A program made the translations under genes and the position numbers. The notes under the pieces are model-generated. The model was given only the letters and a program-made list of their open reading frames with translations. It was not told where the DNA came from and ran no database searches. Of a stretch of 64,000 nucleotides of DNA, positions 59,984 to 64,000 are shown one piece after another (the first letter of the stretch is position 1; every line of letters begins with the position of its first letter). Origin of the DNA: Aliiglaciecola sp. 3_MG-2023 (lineage in GTDB: Bacteria > Pseudomonadota > Gammaproteobacteria > Enterobacterales > Alteromonadaceae); the NCBI RefSeq assembly GCF_030548205.1, contig NZ_JAUORV010000006.1:247177-311176 (forward strand). The letters are read 5' to 3'.

Positions 59984-60976
59984 TTGAACAGTCAACAGAG
60001 CATGTCATTTGTGGATTTTGAAAAAGGCGGATCCCCTGAAACGCTTACATTAAATACGACAAGTATTCCCATCATTAATGCAGACGAAGTATTAGTTAAA
60101 GTGAATGCCTTTGGCGTGAATAGGGCGGATACATTGCAACGACAGGGAAAGTATCCACCGCCAAAAGGTGAAAGTGAAATTTTGGGTTTGGAAATTGCGG
60201 GTGTTGTTGTCGCTGTGGGCAGCGATGTTACGAACGTAAAAGAAGGTGAGCGGGTGTTTGGATTAGTCGCCGGTGGTGGTTATGCACAATACGCGAAAAT
60301 TTTAAGTGCTCATGTGATTAAGACACCAGCTAGTCTCAGTTGTGAGCAGGCGGCTGGCATTGCGGAAGTGTTTTTAACTGCCTATCAAAGTTTATGTGAA
60401 ATTGGTCAACTGCAACCCAAACAATCTGCATTGATTCATGCTGGTGCTAGTGGAGTGGGGCTTGCGGCCATTCAATTAGCAAACTTGATTGGAGCAAAAA
60501 TAGCGGTAACGGCATCTTCACCTCAAAAACTGCAGGTGTGCGCGGATTTAGGTGCAGGCACGTTAGTGAATTATAAAGAACAAGATTTTGCCGAGGTATT
60601 ATCAACTGAACGTTTTAAAGCGGATGTGGTGATTGATTTTATCGGTGAGCAATACACAAATCGAAGTCTAAAAGTCCTCAATATGGATGGTTGTATTGTT
60701 CAGTTAGCCTTATTAAATGGTCGATTTGGCGATAAATTAGATATGGCGTTATTGTTAGGTAAGCGTGCGAAATTACAAGGTTCCACATTAAGAAATAGAA
60801 GTGATGAGTATAAAACTAAATTAATCCATGATTTCAGCCAAGGTTTTTTAGGGGAATTTGAATCGGCTAAGTTAAAGCCGATAATTGATACCATTTACGC
60901 GGTTGAAGACATTGCTAAGGCTCATGCCCGAATGGAAGTGAATGACACCATTGGTAAATTAATTTGTAAGTGGTAG
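59984..60976 (+). CDS. NADPH:quinone oxidoreductase, zinc-free MDR family
   Basis: A medium-chain dehydrogenase/reductase of the quinone oxidoreductase (PIG3-like) type. The 330 residues have NRADTLQRQGKYPPP at about 45-60, typical of this group, and the cofactor loop HAGASGVGLAAIQLAN. No zinc-binding cysteine cluster is present. I choose the TTG at 59984 because GGAG lies seven bases upstream; the ATG at 60002 without an SD is the alternative. Substrate unknown. Confidence 0.85.
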   Translation: MNSQQSMSFVDFEKGGSPETLTLNTTSIPIINADEVLVKVNAFGVNRADTLQRQGKYPPPKGESEILGLEIAGVVVAVGSDVTNVKEGERVFGLVAGGGYAQYAKILSAHVIKTPASLSCEQAAGIAEVFLTAYQSLCEIGQLQPKQSALIHAGASGVGLAAIQLANLIGAKIAVTASSPQKLQVCADLGAGTLVNYKEQDFAEVLSTERFKADVVIDFIGEQYTNRSLKVLNMDGCIVQLALLNGRFGDKLDMALLLGKRAKLQGSTLRNRSDEYKTKLIHDFSQGFLGEFESAKLKPIIDTIYAVEDIAKAHARMEVNDTIGKLICKW

Positions 60977-61020
60977 CAGTAGCAGGGGGATCCCCCTGCT
61001 AGCTTAGTATGTTTGTAAAA

Positions 61021-61479
61021 CTATTGAAAACCGTTGTCTTCCAATAAATTTGAAGATTCGGCCGCGGTTCTAGCTAACTCATCGCAGCGTTCATTTTCAG
61101 GGTGACCTGAGTGTCCTTTCACCCATTCCCATTGAATATTGTGCTTTTGTGCTTGCTCATCGAGCCGTTTCCATAAGTCTGCATTTTTGACTGGCTTTTT
61201 GTCGGATGTCCGCCAGCCGTTCTTCTTCCAGTTCTTAATCCATTGATTAATGCCATTCTTAACGTATTGGCTATCGGTGGTGAGCGTAACCTGACAAGGC
61301 TCTGTCAGCGTGTTTAAGGCTTCAATGGCTGCCAATAACTCCATACGATTATTGGTTGTATGTTTAAAACCCTGACTGATTTCTTTGTTGTGTTGATTAA
61401 ATTTGAGTACCGCACCGTAACCACCAGGACCTGGGTTACCTAGACAAGAGCCATCTGTAAAAATTGTAATATGCTTCAT
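61021..61479 (-). CDS. rnhA: Ribonuclease HI
   Basis: Cuts RNA in RNA-DNA hybrids. The 152 residues carry all catalytic acids: FTDGS (Asp9), [13 protein letters not shown] (Glu47), TTDSQYV (Asp69) and a late aspartate in CDELAR, along with the basic [12 protein letters not shown] handle. It is divergent from dnaQ with 73 bases between them, the same arrangement as in E. coli. Confidence 0.96.
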   Translation of the reverse strand: MKHITIFTDGSCLGNPGPGGYGAVLKFNQHNKEISQGFKHTTNNRMELLAAIEALNTLTEPCQVTLTTDSQYVKNGINQWIKNWKKNGWRTSDKKPVKNADLWKRLDEQAQKHNIQWEWVKGHSGHPENERCDELARTAAESSNLLEDNGFQ

Positions 61480-61552
61480 GGAAATATTCGTGATTTAAAG
61501 TTGTAGGCAAGTATAATGAAAGCCACTACTAATGCCAATTGAGTTGATATAA

Positions 61553-62269
61553 ATGCGTCAAATCGTTTTAGATACGGAAACTACCGGAATCGATCCTAAA
61601 CAGGGTCATAGAATTATTGAAATAGGTTGTGTTGAATTAGTTAACCGAAAGCTTACTGGTAATCATTTCCATGTTTACATAAATCCTGAGCGTATTGTAG
61701 AAGCTGAAGCCATAGAAGTTCATGGTATAACCAATGAATATTTGGCGCATAAGCCTAAATTTAGAGAAATTAGCCAAGGGTTTGTAGATTTTATTCGCGG
61801 GGCACAGTTGGTGATCCACAATGCACCTTTTGATATCGGTTTTATGGATCATGAATTCCAGCTAATGAATCCGGTTAGCCCGGTAAAAAGCAGAGAGATC
61901 TGTACCGTTCTTGATACCCTAACTCTCGCTAGAGAACTACACCCTGGTCAAAAAAATAATTTGGACGCCTTATGTAAGCGATATGGAATCGATAACTCCC
62001 ATCGTGAATTGCATGGCGCTTTGCTGGATTCAGAAATTCTAGCAGATGTTTATTTGTTAATGACGGGTGGGCAAACCGATCTAAATTTAAGCGGTAACAA
62101 AGCAAACGAGAACAATAATAATAGTGAAAATACCATTCAACGTTTAGATGCAAACCGAAAACCATTCAAGGTTATTCAAGCTTCTGCCGATGAATTAGAA
62201 CAACATCAAGCTCGATTACAACTTGTAGAGGACAGCAGTGGTTCTTGTATCTGGCGTCAGCCACATTAA
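61553..62269 (+). CDS. dnaQ: DNA polymerase III epsilon subunit (proofreading)
   Basis: The 3'-5' exonuclease of the replicative polymerase. The 238 residues have Exo I LDTETTGID (about 6-14), Exo II VIHNAPFDIGFMDHEF and the Exo III region with RELHGALLDSEILADVY. After the exonuclease domain comes QTDLNL (about 174-179), which matches the clamp-binding position in E. coli epsilon, then an Asn-rich linker and the polymerase-binding C-terminal segment. The next gene starts four bases later. Confidence 0.95.
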   Translation: MRQIVLDTETTGIDPKQGHRIIEIGCVELVNRKLTGNHFHVYINPERIVEAEAIEVHGITNEYLAHKPKFREISQGFVDFIRGAQLVIHNAPFDIGFMDHEFQLMNPVSPVKSREICTVLDTLTLARELHPGQKNNLDALCKRYGIDNSHRELHGALLDSEILADVYLLMTGGQTDLNLSGNKANENNNNSENTIQRLDANRKPFKVIQASADELEQHQARLQLVEDSSGSCIWRQPH

Positions 62270-62273
62270 GTTA

Positions 62274-63710
62274 ATGGTAAAATGGGCAACAATGATAGTG
62301 TTGTTGCTGATGGGCATGACGCAAGTTTATGCCCAAGACCCTAATGAAAAAAACCAACAACCTTTGTCTGAATTAGGGGATAATTACCACAACAGCATTA
62401 AATTGTTGCAGAATCGCTTTCGAATAGATTACCAAGTTGAAGAAATCACCATGGTGTTTTTTCGCGAATTCGGCAGTGCACCGGTTGTTTTGGTGAAACC
62501 TGATGGTTCTAAAATATTTGAGTCAGATGCCGATGGAGAAACTATTTTTTGGTACGACTCTGCGACCTATGATCTAGTCAACATCAAAAATCCAACGCCA
62601 GGACCCTGGCAAGCAGTAGGGCAGATTTTGCCAGATAGCAGGGTAATGGTGATCACTGATATTGAACTTCACGCAAAACCACTGCCGAGTATTTTATTTT
62701 CAGGTGAAATACTAAAACAGACGGCACAATTGACTAATGGCGGAGAGCCCATTAGCGCCACAGAATTTCGTGACGTTGTCTCATTAGAAATTAAGCTTGT
62801 AAGTACCAATAACCCGAACTACAACAATTTCGGTGCAGAAATCGCAACCATAGCGACCTTTGAAGATAATGGTCGTGGGATGGACGAAACGCCATTAGAT
62901 GGCGTGTTTACTGGTCAGTTTAACCTTTCGGTGGCTAATGGAGAGTGGACCCCAGTATTTATGGTGAGTACTCCTATGCTAACCAGAGAGCAGGTAGATC
63001 CACCGCTAATGCTGTATCCCAACCCCATTAAAATAAATATGATCGAAGATGGTGGGGGAGACGGATATCACAAACTAGTGATTGATGCAGAGCGCGAATA
63101 TGTTGATATGAATTCGCTATTGATAGATGGCAAGGTACGTTTTCCAAATGGCGATGTTCAAAACTTTTCGTTAACCGAGCAAACACCCAATGCCAGAGAA
63201 TACTTGATTGTTAATTATGAATCAGGGGTCTATCGCATCAAACTCACCGCCTATGGCAATACAAAGAGCGGTCGCGACTTCATTTTGGATGTACCCGAAT
63301 ATACATACTTAGTAGAAGAGCCGGAAGTGGTAGTAGAAACGCCACCTCAGTCAACTAGCTTAGATGGCACTATTGGAACAGGTGATAATTCCGCTTCTGT
63401 TCAATCGACGATAACTGATCCTTTGTTAGTTGAAGATGAAAAAATGTCGAAAGGGTTGTTTTGGGGGCTTATTATCGGGATTAATCTGATAATTATTGTG
63501 ATTGGCGCTGTAAGCCTGTGGTTGTATTTAAAGCCTTCTAAAAAAGCACTAGATTCAGAGCTTGAGGACACTGAAACCTCCTCAATAAGCTTATTAGATA
63601 AAATTAAAAACAGGTTTTCAAAAAAAGCTGTGCAACAACCAGAAGCCAGCCCTGCTAAAAAAAATAATGAAGATTCAGGGATTATTGATTTAACCATCCC
63701 CAAAAAATAA
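62274..63710 (+). CDS. TIGR03503-family membrane protein
   Basis: A 478-residue protein of the conserved hypothetical family TIGR03503, known from Vibrio, Shewanella and relatives. It has an N-terminal signal peptide (about 1-22, ending VYAQ), a large periplasmic beta-rich region (about 30-370, with VYRIKLTAYGNT), one C-terminal transmembrane helix (about 400-425) and a short charged cytoplasmic tail. As I recall, the family is distributed like the GlyGly-CTERM/rhombosortase system. The start ATG at 62274 is four bases after the dnaQ stop, so the pair may be co-transcribed. Function unknown. Confidence 0.78.
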   Translation: MVKWATMIVLLLMGMTQVYAQDPNEKNQQPLSELGDNYHNSIKLLQNRFRIDYQVEEITMVFFREFGSAPVVLVKPDGSKIFESDADGETIFWYDSATYDLVNIKNPTPGPWQAVGQILPDSRVMVITDIELHAKPLPSILFSGEILKQTAQLTNGGEPISATEFRDVVSLEIKLVSTNNPNYNNFGAEIATIATFEDNGRGMDETPLDGVFTGQFNLSVANGEWTPVFMVSTPMLTREQVDPPLMLYPNPIKINMIEDGGGDGYHKLVIDAEREYVDMNSLLIDGKVRFPNGDVQNFSLTEQTPNAREYLIVNYESGVYRIKLTAYGNTKSGRDFILDVPEYTYLVEEPEVVVETPPQSTSLDGTIGTGDNSASVQSTITDPLLVEDEKMSKGLFWGLIIGINLIIIVIGAVSLWLYLKPSKKALDSELEDTETSSISLLDKIKNRFSKKAVQQPEASPAKKNNEDSGIIDLTIPKK

Positions 63711-63813
63711 AACTTAAGCAAATAGGCTTGTTTATTTTTCTCAGTAATTGACGTGTGTTTATTGAACATTTTTGGGCGTTTTGCGCAAAATTAAAACAAA
63801 TAGATGCATTAGA

Positions 63814-63827
63814 TTCGGATATCCGAA
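63814..63827. repeat. Palindrome TTCGGATATCCGAA just upstream of the tRNA promoter
   Basis: A perfect 14-base palindrome ending eight bases before the -35 box. It might be a regulator site or chance. Confidence 0.4.
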
Positions 63828-63835
63828 AAAACTGG

Positions 63836-63864
63836 TTGACTCGCCAATAGTGAACCCTTATTAT
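63836..63864 (+). promoter_or_regulatory. Promoter of tRNA-Asp
   Basis: TTGACT (63836-63841) and TATTAT (63859-63864) are spaced by exactly 17 bases and are followed by a GC-rich CTGCGCCGCGG stretch. A GC-rich discriminator is typical of stringently controlled stable-RNA promoters. The tRNA starts about 55 bases downstream of the likely transcription start. Confidence 0.8.
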
Positions 63865-63925
63865 CTGCGCCGCGGTTGACTAGGGGGTTCTACAAAACTA
63901 GTTAATAGCGTTTCAATAGGTCAGC

Positions 63926-64000
63926 GGAGTGGTAGTTCAGTTGGTTAGAATACCGGCCTGTCACGCCGGGGGTCGCGGGTTCGAGTCCCGTCCACTCCGC
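63926..64000 (+). tRNA. tRNA-Asp(GTC), last two bases outside window
   Basis: A full cloverleaf: acceptor GGAGTGG pairing with CCACTCC, D-arm with AGTTGGTTAGA, anticodon loop CTGTCAC with GTC at 63960-63962, T-arm GCGGGTTCGAGTCCCGT. The discriminator base is G at 63999 (as expected for Asp), and 64000 is the first C of an encoded CCA. The last two bases of CCA would lie past the window end. Confidence 0.97.

Overview
The window looks like an ordinary, gene-dense chromosomal segment of a marine gammaproteobacterium of the order Alteromonadales, most likely Alteromonadaceae near Glaciecola/Paraglaciecola. This is inferred from low-to-moderate GC, from gammaproteobacterial gene neighbourhoods (pabB-nudL-sdaA, elyC/cmoM, divergent rnhA/dnaQ, sdhCDAB-sucABCD opposite gltA), and from families common in Alteromonas, Shewanella and Vibrio (Pla-1/cef-type lipase, TIGR03503-type protein, DUF3429, DUF2919). 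I see no insertion sequence, prophage, integron, CRISPR array or clear genomic island.

Layout. 1-7.4 kb: a cut-off DEAD-box RNA helicase and a small TPR protein, then a scoAB ketoacid CoA-transferase operon divergent from a LysR regulator, a membrane coiled-coil protein with an orphan sensorless histidine kinase, and cysB. 7.4-14.2 kb: sdaA-nudL-pabB on the minus strand, then class I fumarase and rmuC. 14.4-20.7 kb: rimO, a TPR protein with a degenerate GGDEF domain, small membrane or unknown proteins, and tcdA. 21-24.4 kb: manC-cpsG, which makes GDP-mannose, and a DUF3429 membrane protein.

24.5-36.2 kb is the metabolic core. gltA diverges from sdhCDAB-sucABCD, giving citrate synthase, succinate dehydrogenase, 2-oxoglutarate dehydrogenase E1/E2 and succinyl-CoA synthetase. 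The shared 401-base control region holds three TTAAY motifs at exact 11-base spacing, the pattern of an ArcA binding site. Terminator-like hairpins after sdhB and between sucB and sucC suggest that the cluster is transcribed in graded segments. SucB carries two lipoyl domains instead of the single one in E. coli. With the fumarase at 11.1 kb, much of the TCA cycle is encoded here, and scoAB links it to ketone-body or acetoacetate use through succinyl-CoA.

36.2-64 kb: a noncoding stretch with a probable gene remnant, then glnS, yciK, a large surface lipase-like lipoprotein, sohB, an ACE-like M2 peptidase lipoprotein, a Nif3-like protein, elyC/cmoM, ldhA, a glutathione peroxidase, a FapA-family protein, sbcB, a CBS protein, hrpA, a PilZ protein, rlmI, a quinone oxidoreductase, rnhA/dnaQ, a TIGR03503-type membrane protein, and a tRNA-Asp cut two bases short by the window end.

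No wholly new multi-gene system stands out. The best leads are the ArcA-like array, the doubled lipoyl domain with intra-operon hairpins, the orphan kinase/coiled-coil pair, the degenerate GGDEF receptor and the remnant upstream of glnS. Several genes start with TTG or GTG, and I chose these starts from visible Shine-Dalgarno (SD) sequences.
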